Of a DNA stretch of 64,000 bases, positions 48,636 to 58,139 are shown piece by piece (position 1 is the stretch's first letter; every line of letters starts with the position of its first letter). This stretch comes from JAKQDH01 sp029558835 (GTDB lineage Bacteria > Planctomycetota > Phycisphaerae > UBA1845), in the NCBI GenBank assembly GCA_035356615.1, contig DAOQSN010000029.1, forward strand, positions 8,456-72,455. Reading direction: 5' to 3'. Made by a program: the position numbers and the translations under genes. The notes below the pieces were generated by a model. The model did not search any database, was not told the DNA's origin, and saw only the letters and a list, made by a program, of their open reading frames with translations.

Positions 48636-51455
48636 ATGGCAGGAGTGATGATGCCGATGCTGGGCGGGGTGCTGGTTTCGACGTTGATCGCGGTGGCGGG
48701 ATTCCCGGCCCCGGCAGACGGCTCCGGTGTTGAGGAGGAGTCGGCGGGGTGGCGGACCGCGCCGACGGGTGGCGCTGCCGATCCCTTTCGGGGGCCGCAC
48801 GAGGTCGTGGGCGATCCGTACGTGCAGGTCCCGCGCGAGCAACAGCGCGTGACGCCCGCCGTCCGTCATCGCCGCGGGCAGTACGTCAGCATCCAGGTGA
48901 ACGTGGACGCCGACGGCCACAACATCGTGGGCGATGCCGCCAACGAGCCGTCGATCGCCGTAGACCCCCATGACCCGGACCGGATGGTCATCGGGTGGCG
49001 GCAGTTCAACACCGTGGCCAGCAACTTCCGTCAGGCGGGGTGGGCCTACACGAGCGACGGCGGTGCCACCTGGACCTTTCCCGGCGTGATTGACCCGGGG
49101 GTGTTCCGCTCCGACCCCGTCGTCGATGTGAACGCCGACGGCATCTTCTTCTACAACAGTCTCACCGTCGCGGGTTCGCTTTATCTGTGCCACGTGTTCC
49201 GCTCGGAGGATGGCGGGGCGTCCTGGGGGACGACCGCGTACGCCTACGGCGGCGACAAGCAATGGCAGGTGATCGACACTACCGACGGCGTGGGGCGCAA
49301 CAACATTTACGCCAACTGGACGAGGGCCTACAGCATTTGCAGCGGGAGCTTCACGCGCTCGTATGACGGCGGGGTCAGCTTCGTGGATTGCACGAATGTT
49401 CCCGGCAGTCCCTCCTGGGGCACCCTGGCCGTGGGACCCACCGGCGACCTGTACGTCAGCGGCAACGGGTTTGTGGTGACAAAGTCCACGACTATGAAAT
49501 ACGCGGGCCAGCCCGCCCAGTGGGACTTCTCCCGCACTGTGAATCTGGATGGCAGCATGGTGATGTCGGCCGGGCCCAACCCCGGCGGCCTCCTCGGCCA
49601 GAACTGGATCGCAGTGGACCACTCCGACGGGCCCACGCACGGCTATGTGTACATGGTCTGTTCGGTGGAACGCGACTCGAACCCCGACCCGCTCGACGTC
49701 ATGTTCGCGCGCAGCACGGACGGCGGCTGGACCTGGAGCGCCCCCGTCCGCATCAATGACGACCCCGGCACTTCCGCCTGGCAATGGTTCGCCACGATGT
49801 CGGTTGCCCCGAACGGGCGAATCGACGTGGTGTGGGCGGACACCCGCAACGACCCCGGAGGCTACCTGTCCGAACTGTACTACTCGTATTCGGCGGACGG
49901 CGGCGTGCACTGGTCGCCCAATACGCCCCTGACTCCACCGTTTGATCCCCACGTCGGCTGGCCCCACCAGAACAAACTCGGCGATTACTACGACATGTGG
50001 TCGGACGATGTGGGGGTGAGCCTGGCTTACGCGGCCACCTTCAACAACGAACAGGACGTCTACTTCCTTCGCATCAGCGTGGACTGCAACGACAACGGGA
50101 CTTACGATCTGCTGGACATATCCGCCGGGACCAGCTTCGACTGCAACGAGAACTGGGTTCCCGATGAGTGCGACATCGCGGACGGTTCCAGTTGGGACGA
50201 TGATCTCAACGGAGTACCGGACGAATGCGAGGTAACGCGGTATTACGTGAAGGCCGACGCCACCGGTACCGGGCACGGGACGAGTTGGACCGATGCCTAC
50301 ACGTCGCTCAAGCCCGCCTTGGACAGCGCGGCTCAGCCCTGTAGCCCGGTGACGGAAGTGTGGGTCGCCGAGGGTACCTACACGCCCGGCGTTACCCGCG
50401 CCGCCACCTTCACCTTGGGCAGTGGGGTCGCGGTCTATGGCGGCTTCACCGGCGTGGAGACGGACGTCAGCCAGCGTGACCCCGTACGCCACGTCACCAT
50501 CCTCAGCGGCGATCTCAACGGCGACGACGGTCCCGGCTTCACCAACATCAGCGACAACAGCCATCACGTCGTGACGGCCAGCGGCACCGACGCCACCGCG
50601 CTGCTGGACGGCTTCGTCATCCGCGGCGGCAACCCCACGGGCGCCACGACCATCAACGGCGGCGGCATCCTCAACGTCGGCGGCCACGCCATCTTCCGCA
50701 ACTGCCGTATCCTGAACAACAGCGGCAACCAGGGTAGCGGCATGTACAACACCACCAGCGCGGGCCCCACGCTCATCAACTGCGCCTTCAGCGGCAACTC
50801 GGCGGCCGTGGGGACGTTGGCCGCTGTCAGCAGCTCCACGCTCACGATCATTCATGGCACGCTTGCCGGCAACACGGCCCTGGTGGGCGCGGGCCTCTTC
50901 CTCGCCGGATCGACCTCCGTGGCGACGGCGACCAGTTGCGTGCTGTGGGGCAATACCGATAACAGCGGCAGCGGGCAGTCTTCGCAGGTGTATGTCAACA
51001 GCGGGACGGTCGCCCTCAACTACAGTTGTGTGCAGGGCTGGACGGGCAGCCTCGGCGGCACGGGTAACACCGGCGCGGACCCGTTGCTCATCGATATCGA
51101 CGGGGCGGACAACCTACCGGGCACCCTGGATGACAACCTGCGTTTGTCCGCAGGCTCATCGGGCATCAACACCGGTGACCCGGGGTTCGTGCCTGCTCCC
51201 GAGGACCGCGACCTCGATGGTCACGCCCGGCTGCTGTGCAGCCGGGTGGACATGGGCGCCTACGAGTTCGGGATCGGCGATTACGATTGCGATCAGGATG
51301 TCGATCTGGCGGACGTGGCCGCGCTGCAGAACTGCTTCACCGGCACCGCGGGCGGAGCCTACTCCGCCGGGTGCGAGGCGGTGGACTTCGACCTCGATGG
51401 CCGGGTCGATGCGCAGGACTTCGCAGGCTTCCAAGCCCTCCTCGCCGGTCCGTGA
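48636..51455 (+). CDS. Large secreted BNR-like, beta-helix and dockerin-like protein
   Basis: 939 residues from the ATG at 48636, chosen for GGGGGAG at 5 bases upstream (an in-frame ATG at 48618 lacks one). Signal peptide, then a six-bladed BNR/sialidase-like region (about 60-470) with repeats such as YTSDGGATWTFPG and ARSTDGGWTWSAP. Two acidic 'DCNxNxxPDECD' repeats (about 485-535) resemble thrombospondin-type-3 calcium repeats. A right-handed beta-helix follows (NGGGILNVGGHAIFRNCRIL). The end carries a dockerin-like pair (DYDCDQDVDLADVAALQNCF; VDFDLDGRVDAQDFAGFQAL). Function unknown; a secreted polysaccharide-associated role is inferred. Confidence 0.85.
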   Translation: MAGVMMPMLGGVLVSTLIAVAGFPAPADGSGVEEESAGWRTAPTGGAADPFRGPHEVVGDPYVQVPREQQRVTPAVRHRRGQYVSIQVNVDADGHNIVGDAANEPSIAVDPHDPDRMVIGWRQFNTVASNFRQAGWAYTSDGGATWTFPGVIDPGVFRSDPVVDVNADGIFFYNSLTVAGSLYLCHVFRSEDGGASWGTTAYAYGGDKQWQVIDTTDGVGRNNIYANWTRAYSICSGSFTRSYDGGVSFVDCTNVPGSPSWGTLAVGPTGDLYVSGNGFVVTKSTTMKYAGQPAQWDFSRTVNLDGSMVMSAGPNPGGLLGQNWIAVDHSDGPTHGYVYMVCSVERDSNPDPLDVMFARSTDGGWTWSAPVRINDDPGTSAWQWFATMSVAPNGRIDVVWADTRNDPGGYLSELYYSYSADGGVHWSPNTPLTPPFDPHVGWPHQNKLGDYYDMWSDDVGVSLAYAATFNNEQDVYFLRISVDCNDNGTYDLLDISAGTSFDCNENWVPDECDIADGSSWDDDLNGVPDECEVTRYYVKADATGTGHGTSWTDAYTSLKPALDSAAQPCSPVTEVWVAEGTYTPGVTRAATFTLGSGVAVYGGFTGVETDVSQRDPVRHVTILSGDLNGDDGPGFTNISDNSHHVVTASGTDATALLDGFVIRGGNPTGATTINGGGILNVGGHAIFRNCRILNNSGNQGSGMYNTTSAGPTLINCAFSGNSAAVGTLAAVSSSTLTIIHGTLAGNTALVGAGLFLAGSTSVATATSCVLWGNTDNSGSGQSSQVYVNSGTVALNYSCVQGWTGSLGGTGNTGADPLLIDIDGADNLPGTLDDNLRLSAGSSGINTGDPGFVPAPEDRDLDGHARLLCSRVDMGAYEFGIGDYDCDQDVDLADVAALQNCFTGTAGGAYSAGCEAVDFDLDGRVDAQDFAGFQALLAGP

Positions 51456-51524
51456 TCGAGAGGCCCTTTCAAGACGCTTCTTGAGCCGCAAGCTTCATAG
51501 AACCACGCAAAAGGGAAAGCAGTA

Positions 51525-51622
51525 GGGTGGCATGCCCAAGCCGAAGGCGCCGGCATGCTGTCGCAGGAGCCGGCCGCCCCCCGCGGAACGGCATGGCGGC
51601 GCTGCGCTTGGCCATGCCACCC
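51525..51622. repeat. GGTGGCATG palindromic element
   Basis: The arms GGGTGGCATG (51525-51534) and CATGCCACCC (51613-51622) are exact complements. A block of 33 bases starting GGCATGCCCAAGCCGAAGG is identical to the copy at 26860. It fills most of the space between the convergent secreted-protein gene and the glycosylase gene. Confidence 0.8.
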
Positions 51623-51635
51623 GTTCTTCCAACCG

Positions 51636-52376
51636 TCACTCTTCCCGCCGCGCAGAGCCACTCAGTCGGATGCCGAGCGCGGTGAGCTGCGCCGTCGCCT
51701 GGGCGGCCCAGTTGCGGTTGGCGGTGGGACTGGCGGGGCTGGGATGCGGAATCCGGCCGATCGCCACGTCGACCTCGTGCAACGCAGCGTGGGCCCGGGT
51801 CTCGGCGAAGCGCCCGATGCCGATCACCCAGCGCGGCTGAAGGCACTCGACGAGTTGCCGCAGGGCCTCATCGCAGGCGGCAAAGAGCGACTCGCGTTCG
51901 TCGGCCGGCAGCTTGTCCGGCGTGCGGTTGCGGCCGCCCGCCTCCAGGAAGCACAGCGGGCAGTAGTTGGCGACAAAGAACCGGCGGAAGAAACGCGGCG
52001 GCGTGCCGAACGTGTCGCGGGCCCAGCCCCACAGGCGCTGGCCGCTGACCTCGCGCCGCGAACAGGCCAGCCCGAGCACCGGCCGGCGGGGGTGCTCGTG
52101 CCGCGGCCGGCCGACGGGTGCATCCAGCCGCAACCAGTCCCTCACAGCCGACACTTCACCGAACGGCACGCCCGTCTGGGCCATGCCCCAGGGACCCGGG
52201 TTCATACCTAGCAGCACGACCTCCTTACGTCCCCGGCCGTAGCGTTCCAGGTACTGCGCGTGCATCTTCCGGGCATAGTCAAGGGGGTTGTAGACGTAGG
52301 CCACCGGCAGCCCGAAGGCCATGCCGGCCGTCCTCGCCGCCAGGGCCGCGATCACCTGAGCCGAAGATACCCCCAC
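51636..52376 (-). CDS. SMUG1-type uracil-DNA glycosylase
   Basis: 246 residues from a GTG at 52376, chosen because homology begins with GVSSAQVIAALA and the length matches SMUG1 (about 240-270). The frame is open upstream to a TTG at 52475. SMUG1 motifs: LLGMNPGPWGMAQTGVPFGE (active-site Asn and uracil-binding loop) and, near the end, GRIPHPSPASP (the His-containing intercalation loop). The enzyme removes uracil and related lesions from DNA. Divergent from the DUF488 gene; no operon partner. Confidence 0.9.
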   Translation of the reverse strand: MGVSSAQVIAALAARTAGMAFGLPVAYVYNPLDYARKMHAQYLERYGRGRKEVVLLGMNPGPWGMAQTGVPFGEVSAVRDWLRLDAPVGRPRHEHPRRPVLGLACSRREVSGQRLWGWARDTFGTPPRFFRRFFVANYCPLCFLEAGGRNRTPDKLPADERESLFAACDEALRQLVECLQPRWVIGIGRFAETRAHAALHEVDVAIGRIPHPSPASPTANRNWAAQATAQLTALGIRLSGSARREE

Positions 52377-52490
52377 TTTGCCCGCCGCCCTTCCCGCGCC
52401 CGCTCCTGAGACCGGGTCCAGATAGCCCCTGGCAGTCGCGGACTGGGAGTGTAGAATATAGCAGGCAGGTCGCAAGTGAGGGCACGGGAC

Positions 52491-53000
52491 ATGTCGGCCC
52501 TATCCACAATCTGGACGGTGGGACACAGCTCGGTGGAGTTGGATGACCTCTTCCGCTTGCTGCGCCGGCACGACATCGAGATGCTCGTGGATGTGCGGAG
52601 CACGCCGTACAGCCGCTATGCGCCTCAGGCGAATCGCGAGGTCCTGGAGCGGGCGTGCGCGGACCAGGGGTTGGCGTATCGGTACCGGGGTGAGCACCTG
52701 GGTGGCCGGCCCGCGGACCCCGCCTGCCGCGACGCCAAAGGCAACCCGGATTACGAGGCCGTGCGTCAGACGCCGGCCTTCAGCGCAGCCTTGGCGGCGC
52801 TGGTCGCTGACGCCTACTCCAATCGCCTCTGCCTGCTGTGCGCCGAAGAAGACCCGGCGCGCTGTCACCGCACGTTGCTCGTCGGCAAGGCGCTGACCCG
52901 GACCGGCCACGAAGTGCTGCACCTGAGGCACGACGGCAGCGTCGAGACGCAGGCGGAAGTCGAGCGACGGCGAACCGGCGGGCAGCTTACGCCTTCCTGA
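52491..53000 (+). CDS. DUF488 family protein
   Basis: 169 residues from the ATG at 52491 (an earlier in-frame codon at 52476 has no site). Family features are TIWTVGHSSVELDDLFRLL, the VDVRSTPYSRY motif, and CLLCAEEDPARCHRTLLV with the CxxCxxxxxxxCH pattern. The family's role is not firmly known; it may be metal-binding and related to DNA or toxin systems. Divergent from the SMUG1-type gene, so the two may share a regulatory region (the TAGAAT at about 52452 is a possible -10). Confidence 0.85.
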   Translation: MSALSTIWTVGHSSVELDDLFRLLRRHDIEMLVDVRSTPYSRYAPQANREVLERACADQGLAYRYRGEHLGGRPADPACRDAKGNPDYEAVRQTPAFSAALAALVADAYSNRLCLLCAEEDPARCHRTLLVGKALTRTGHEVLHLRHDGSVETQAEVERRRTGGQLTPS

Positions 53001-53044
53001 ATGACCGGGCGTAATCCTGTGACGATCAGGGTATCGCCGCACCA

Positions 53045-53062
53045 CGCGGGCTCAAGCCCGCG
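53045..53062. terminator. Hairpin between convergent genes
   Basis: CGCGGGCT and AGCCCGCG pair around a minimal loop (CA), between the convergent DUF488 and ClC genes. It has no U-tract. The sequence CGCGGGCTCAAGCCCGCGG is also a common dispersed motif in such genomes, so its terminator role is only suggested by position. Confidence 0.4.
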
Positions 53063-53110
53063 GCTCGATTGCATCACGGAATAGCGCACGGTCATATAGG
53101 TCGCGCTGCT

Positions 53111-55207
53111 TCAGGCGGACTGCTGGCTCACCACGGCCACCAGGCGGTGGTTCGTTTGCAGCGGCAGGTCGGGGTCGGGGGGGCAGATGATGGAGCCGTC
53201 GGGCTGCTCGATGGCGATGACCTGCACGCCGAACTCGCGGCGGAAGTCGGCCTCGCGCAGCGATTTGCCCACCGCCTGGATCGGTACCAGCAGCCGCTGG
53301 ATGTTGTTCGTCTGCGGCGGGGCGACGCCCATCACCAGTTGATGCAACTGTTCCTCATGCTCGATTACCGCCAGGGCCTTGTGGTCGAGCAGCAGGTGGT
53401 CGCGCATGTCCTCCATCCGCTGGCGCACGGCCGCGTAGACATCGGCGCGGGTGAGCATGCCGAGGAACGCCGGTCGCTCATCGTACGACACCACCGGCAT
53501 GACGATGTGGTTATCGCGTGCCATCCGTGTTAATACAGAGTACACGTCATCATCGGGAGACACGGTGACGAAATCATCCGTCATCAGGTCGGCCGCGATC
53601 ACCGCTTCCGAAATGCCCGGCAGGTCCATGATCCGCTGAATGTCAGGAACCGAAACCAGCCCAGCCACGCGGCCGTCGTCCACGACGGCAAACACCGGCT
53701 GGGTGCCCGGCTTGACGCGCTGCACCAGTTCGCGCAGGGTGGTGGCCGGGGCGACGACTTCCTCCCCGCCGCGGCGCAACAGGTCGCGGACGCGCCAGCT
53801 CTCCAGCAGGTGCACGACGGCATCGCCGGCGTGGGCGGGCGACTCGGCCACGCTGCGCACCTGCTCGTCGTTGAGCCCCCACCGCCGACCCAGCACGTAC
53901 GAACTGGCGCAGACCAGCATCAGCGGCACGATGAGGCCGTAGCTGCCCGTCATCTCGATGACCATCACCAGGGCCGCCAGCGGTGCCCGCATGCCGGCCG
54001 CCAGCACGCCCGCCATGCCCAGCGGGATGAGCGCCTGCCGCAGGTTCTCCGGGTTGTCGGTGAACCAGCCGGGCCCGATCGCCTCCACCAGTGCTCCCAC
54101 GCAGGCCCCCACGACCCCGCCGAGAAACACGATCGGCCCCAGGATGCCACCGGACGCACCGGAGCCGAGGGTGCAGCCGGTGGCGACGCACTTCGCCAGC
54201 GCCACGGCCGCAAAGAGCGCCGCCCACTCCCACCACGACCACACCGCGAAACCGCCGAGCAGGTGTCCGCTCATGGCGTTGCGGACGAAGGCATACCGGC
54301 CGTCCATGACCTGCGGCACGGCGCAGGCGACGATGCCGGTGGCCAATCCACCCAACGCCGGAACCAGCCACGTGGGCAACGGCAGCGTCGGTACGACGAC
54401 GTGCTCGACGAATCGCATGCACCAGCGAAACAGGAAACAGAACAACGCGCACATCGGTCCCAGCAGCAGACACGGAATCAGCTCCCGCGGGGACGAGAAG
54501 ACGAGTTGGCTCGCGCCCGGGAGCATGTACTCCCCGAAGCCGTGGAACGACATGTAGATCGAGTATCCCACCACCGAGGCCACGAAGGCCGGCACGATCG
54601 CTTCCGTCTCGAAGTCGGGGTCGCTGTACAGAACGCTGGCCGCGAAGAGCGCCCCGCCCAGCGGGCAACGGAAGATGGCGCCCACACCTGCCCCACAGCC
54701 CGCCACCAGCAGCAGGCGTCGCTCCCGCGGGGTCAACCCCAGCACGCGGGCGATGGCGGAGCCGATCGCGGCCCCCAACGCCGCAATTGGTCCTTCGGGA
54801 CCGGCCGACCCGCCGCACGATATCACGCCGACGGCGGCCGTCGCCTTCACCGCAGGGCCGCGCAGCTCCAGCACACCCCCCTGTCGGTGAAACGCCCGCA
54901 CCAGCAGGTCCGTGCCTTGTCCCTTTGCCCGCGGGCAAAGCCAGTGAACGAGCAGACCCGATGCCAATCCGCCCAACGTCGGCAGCAGCAGCAATGCCGG
55001 CCGAAAGCTCAGCACCTTCGCCTCGCCCAGGTCCGTGAATTGTCCCACGAGATGATCGGAGCCGAAGATGAGACCCGCTTCGAGCGCGACGGCCGCCAGC
55101 CCGGCGAAGATGCCCACCACGGCCGCCACGCCGAGCAGACGTGTGAGGCGGGTCGCCGATTGTGGCAATCGCGGCCAAAGCCTGGGCCAGATGGATGTCG
55201 CCGACAT
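53111..55207 (-). CDS. ClC-family chloride channel/transporter with CBS pair
   Basis: 698 residues from the ATG at 55207, with GCGAGG upstream. The membrane part (about 20-450) has the ClC filter motifs GSAGPEGP, with the gating glutamate equivalent to Glu148, and GSGASGGILGP. Two CBS-like domains follow (about 460-610; VRDLLRRGGEEVVAPATTLR; FVTVSPDDDVYSVL), then a C-terminal RCK-C-like domain (about 615-698). The retained gating glutamate suggests a proton-coupled antiporter, but the second (proton) glutamate cannot be assigned by eye. The gene is convergent with DUF488; its regulation may be nucleotide-dependent through the CBS pair. Confidence 0.92.
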   Translation of the reverse strand: MSATSIWPRLWPRLPQSATRLTRLLGVAAVVGIFAGLAAVALEAGLIFGSDHLVGQFTDLGEAKVLSFRPALLLLPTLGGLASGLLVHWLCPRAKGQGTDLLVRAFHRQGGVLELRGPAVKATAAVGVISCGGSAGPEGPIAALGAAIGSAIARVLGLTPRERRLLLVAGCGAGVGAIFRCPLGGALFAASVLYSDPDFETEAIVPAFVASVVGYSIYMSFHGFGEYMLPGASQLVFSSPRELIPCLLLGPMCALFCFLFRWCMRFVEHVVVPTLPLPTWLVPALGGLATGIVACAVPQVMDGRYAFVRNAMSGHLLGGFAVWSWWEWAALFAAVALAKCVATGCTLGSGASGGILGPIVFLGGVVGACVGALVEAIGPGWFTDNPENLRQALIPLGMAGVLAAGMRAPLAALVMVIEMTGSYGLIVPLMLVCASSYVLGRRWGLNDEQVRSVAESPAHAGDAVVHLLESWRVRDLLRRGGEEVVAPATTLRELVQRVKPGTQPVFAVVDDGRVAGLVSVPDIQRIMDLPGISEAVIAADLMTDDFVTVSPDDDVYSVLTRMARDNHIVMPVVSYDERPAFLGMLTRADVYAAVRQRMEDMRDHLLLDHKALAVIEHEEQLHQLVMGVAPPQTNNIQRLLVPIQAVGKSLREADFRREFGVQVIAIEQPDGSIICPPDPDLPLQTNHRLVAVVSQQSA

Positions 55208-55627
55208 AGCAGACCTCGCGCATCGGGCGGCATCCGCGCCGCCGCCGTCCGTGTGAGCTGCCCATTGTAGGGCCTTTGCGGTCACCCTACGATAGGCGAA
55301 TGCATCCGGGCCGCGGGCCCGGTGCCGTGCCCGCACGGCGCCTCGGGCGGCCCAGGTCCTGTGGACCTAGCCGGGTGGCCCAGGTCCTTTGGACCTGGGG
55401 GACTGATGAACGCCGCGATGTAGTGGGTGCGGCCCGTACCGGAAGCCTGCGGACCACGAATGCAGAAGGCAGAATTCAGAATGCAGAAAGGGCCGGTGTC
55501 CCCCCTGTTCCTTTCTGCATTCTGCCTTCATCATTCTGCCTTCCGCCCGGCTGGCCCAGGTCCTTTGGAGCTGGGGCACTGCTGCCGGGTGGACATGTTG
55601 CCGGACACCCACGCGTGCTCGCCGGCA
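55208..55627. repeat. Mosaic of dispersed repeats
   Basis: 420 bases. Two GGTGGCCCAGGTCC elements (55338-55422 and 55548-55581) flank a GAATGCAGAAGGCAGAATTC inverted-repeat element (55456-55546). The same two families are adjacent at 35401-35530. The first part (55208-55337) must hold the ClC promoter, but I see no motif. Confidence 0.65.
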
Positions 55628-56158
55628 ATGGCAACAACCATGACCCGGGCTCAACGCCAAGCGAACCGACTCCGCCGAACGCTGTTCGTCGTCGGGATCG
55701 TCTACGTGGTGTTTGCGCTGGCCTGGCTGGTGATGCCTTACCTCAACAAGTACCTGGACCAAAAGGGCATCGACTTCGTGAGCACCGGCCTGTTCAGCAC
55801 GCCGCTGCTTCCCACGCCGCTCTACGGAAACACCGGCGGCGAGCGCAAGTATGCACTCAACCTCGGCCTGTTTGTGGGGGTGATCCTGCTGGCACAGTGG
55901 TGGTTTCTGCAGCCCGGGCACGGTTGGATGGGGCGGCTGACGGCCGAGGCACGCCCGCTGCGTGGGGCCGTCATCGTGGCGGCCGCCATGGCCATGCTTC
56001 TCAGCACGGGGTTGGCTGCCCTGCTTCTCGAGTTACCCAACTGGTGGGAGTACTTCATCAACAACACCGGCACTTCGGATCGCTGGTTGTGGGCCCCGGT
56101 GTGGGGAGGCATGCTGCTGCTGTGGGGCCTTTGGGCATGGGTGTTCTTCGTCTACTGA
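55628..56158 (+). CDS. Four-segment membrane protein of unknown function
   Basis: 176 residues from the ATG at 55628 (a second ATG at 55640 is also possible). A basic N-terminus (RRTLFVVG) precedes membrane segments FVVGIVYVVFALAWLVM, LNLGLFVGVILLAQWWF, AVIVAAAMAMLLSTGLAALL and WGGMLLLWGLWAWVFFVY. No family recognised. 33 bases separate it from the next gene; both are probably co-transcribed membrane proteins. Confidence 0.62.
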   Translation: MATTMTRAQRQANRLRRTLFVVGIVYVVFALAWLVMPYLNKYLDQKGIDFVSTGLFSTPLLPTPLYGNTGGERKYALNLGLFVGVILLAQWWFLQPGHGWMGRLTAEARPLRGAVIVAAAMAMLLSTGLAALLLELPNWWEYFINNTGTSDRWLWAPVWGGMLLLWGLWAWVFFVY

Positions 56159-56191
56159 CGACAGGGTGACCGGTACACACAGTTAGGACGG

Positions 56192-56479
56192 TTGATTCGC
56201 GCGCTGGTGGCCGGCAGTGTATTGGAGACGGTGGTGGCCATCCCCGTTCACATCTGGGCGACGCGCCAGCATGGCTGCTACTGCGAGCGCGGTACCTATA
56301 CCACGCTGGTCCTCAGCGGCACGCTGCTGCTCTGGGCGTTCGGGCCGGGGATCGTGCTGCTCTACCTGCGCGAACGCTACCGCCGTGAGCGCCTCACGCC
56401 GTTCTGCGATCGCTGCGGCTACAACCTCACCGGCAACCTCTCCGGCGTGTGCCCCGAGTGCGGCGAGCCCGTCGGCTGA
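56192..56479 (+). CDS. Small membrane protein with C-terminal zinc ribbon
   Basis: 95 residues, TTG start at 56192 (weak purine site TTAGGACGG upstream). Two membrane segments are followed by LTPFCDRCGYNLTGNLSGVC and a second CxxC. This is the 'CxRCGYNLTGN...CPECG' ribbon common in Planctomycetes. Function unknown. It follows the four-segment membrane protein by 33 bases. Confidence 0.62.
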   Translation: MIRALVAGSVLETVVAIPVHIWATRQHGCYCERGTYTTLVLSGTLLLWAFGPGIVLLYLRERYRRERLTPFCDRCGYNLTGNLSGVCPECGEPVG

Positions 56480-56996
56480 GCCGTTCCGCGGCGGAGGGCA
56501 AGAGACAACCCGATGCGGGCGGCATGGCCAAGCACAGCGCCGCCATGCTCTCCCCTGTGCCAGACGCTACCATCGACAACGGCATGCTGGCCCGCGTGCT
56601 GATACGTTCTTGGCGTGGGCGCCACGCCGTCACCCGCGACAGGCAAGGTCAGGCGGGCAACGTCTGAACCCCTCTCCCCTCGTACGTGTTTAGCGTCCTT
56701 GGCGTTGTGGGTGCCATGCTTACCCGCGACCGCGGTCGCGGGTAAGCATGCCTCTGCGGCCGCAGCACATGCCCACCCCCGCCTGCGGCGGGTGAGGGCA
56801 TGGCACCCACGCTAAACAGGTACCTCCCCTCGGGAGAGGGATAAGGGTAAGGGCGGCGGAAGCACTGACGCCCCCCGCGGCGTATCAGAATGCACCCCCG
56901 CAATGCCGGTAGCGCTAACCACGTGCCCGTGCCGACGGACCGAATGCTCGGTTCGTTCCCGTTGACAGCATCCGCCCGTGCTGCTCTGATATCGGC
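56480..56996. repeat. Stack of three dispersed repeat families
   Basis: 517 bases: a GGCATGGCCAAGCACAGC element (56517-56592), a CCCCTCTCCCCTC hairpin fragment (56671-56684), a REPIN-like element with GTGGGTGCCATGC arms (56707-56719 and 56798-56810), and a CCTCCCCTCGGGAGAGGG hairpin at about 56822. A possible promoter for the glycosyltransferase gene is not evident. No gene. Confidence 0.7.
56707..56810. repeat. REPIN-like palindromic element, inverted copy
   Basis: The same 13-base outer arms as 42972-43075 (GTGGGTGCCATGC and its exact complement). The inner hairpins, TTACCCGCGACCGC..GTCGCGGGTAA first and CCCACCCCCGCC second, are in the opposite order. The arms are extended by GTTTAGCGT (56687) and ACGCTAAAC (56809-56817), which also pair, making a still longer foldback. 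Confidence 0.8.
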
Positions 56997-58127
56997 GTGG
57001 CGACCACGACCACAACCCGCGATCCGCTGACGGTTTCGGCCGTTCTGTGCGTGGATACCGAGGGTCTTGATCGACTCGGGGCCGCGTTGCGTTACCTGGC
57101 CATCGGCCTGGTCGATCAGGCGGTACAGGTGCGTCTGCTCAGCGCTGACGCCCGCGTGGGGGGTCTGATGCTGGGCCCCATTCAGACGCTCGTGCACGAG
57201 CCGCTGGTCTGGCCGCTGGCTCGCCGTCGCCTGCGCTACATCAGTGATGTGCTGGCCGCGCAGCCTCCCACAGTCGTCCACGCGCTCTGCGGCGGCTCGT
57301 ACGCCCTGGCGGGAGCGCTGGCGGCCGAGTTTGACGCCGACCTGCTGCTTTCGGTCAGTTCCCCGGCCGATGCCCGCCGCCTGACCACGATGGACCGCAA
57401 GCCGGTGCAGCGGTTCCTGGTGGCCACGGCGCCGCTGCTGGAGCTGCTGGAGGCGCAAGTCGGCATCGCCCACGACGCCCTGGAACTCGTGCGTCCCGGC
57501 ATCCTCGCACGCAAGGAAGTGGCCTGTTTCGCCGAGCCCGGACGTGCTCCCACGATCCTGTGCCCTGCCGGCTTCCACCGCGGCAGCGGCGTGGACCGCC
57601 TGATCGCGGCCGTCGGCCTGCTGCGGCGCCGGGACCCGCAGCGCCGCGTGCTGCTGTTCCTTCCGGGAGAGGGGCCGCGCGAGCCGGCCCTGCGTCGCCA
57701 GGTGGACCAGTGCGGTATCAAACCCTATGTCACGTTCGTGCATCCCCTCGACGATCTGGCGGCGGCGTTGCGCAGCGCCGATGTCTTCGTGGAGCCGGCG
57801 GGCACCAGCGGCTTCGCCATCACGCCTCTACAAGCGATGGCGGCCGGGCTGGCCGTGGTCACCGGCCCCAACGATGCCTGCGACCTCTTCCATGACGGTC
57901 GCACCGCCCTCGTCTGCCCCGACCCTGATCCGGAGGCGCTGGCCGACACCATCGGACGCCTGTTGGCCGACCCTGCTTTCTCCCGCGAGCTGGGCGCTGC
58001 GGCCCAGGAATACGTCCGCACCCACCACGCCACCAGCGCCATGGCCGAGCGCACGGCCGCCCTCTACCGCGAACTCGCCCTCGCCCGCGCCACGTTTCGC
58101 CTCGCCGACGCGGCCACGGGTACGTGA
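56997..58127 (+). CDS. GT4-type glycosyltransferase
   Basis: 376 residues from a GTG start. The C-terminal Rossmann-like domain fits glycosyltransferase group 1: VDRLIAAVGLLRRRDPQRRV, the donor-binding VFVEPAGTSGFAITPLQAMA with its 'E-x7-E'-like region, and LADTIGRLLADPAF. The N-terminal half is an atypical acceptor domain without clear residues. Likely cytoplasmic or peripheral-membrane sugar transfer to a lipid or protein. No other polysaccharide genes are adjacent; the only close neighbour is the transposase remnant. Confidence 0.82.
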   Translation: MATTTTTRDPLTVSAVLCVDTEGLDRLGAALRYLAIGLVDQAVQVRLLSADARVGGLMLGPIQTLVHEPLVWPLARRRLRYISDVLAAQPPTVVHALCGGSYALAGALAAEFDADLLLSVSSPADARRLTTMDRKPVQRFLVATAPLLELLEAQVGIAHDALELVRPGILARKEVACFAEPGRAPTILCPAGFHRGSGVDRLIAAVGLLRRRDPQRRVLLFLPGEGPREPALRRQVDQCGIKPYVTFVHPLDDLAAALRSADVFVEPAGTSGFAITPLQAMAAGLAVVTGPNDACDLFHDGRTALVCPDPDPEALADTIGRLLADPAFSRELGAAAQEYVRTHHATSAMAERTAALYRELALARATFRLADAATGT

Positions 58128-58139
58128 GAGCTAGTGTCC

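Noticed and set aside
48591..50855. 754-codon open frame on the minus strand
   Set aside because: It is antisense to the large secreted protein gene. Its composition is Val/Ala/Gly/Arg-rich without domains; the plus-strand frame has a signal peptide and recognisable modules.
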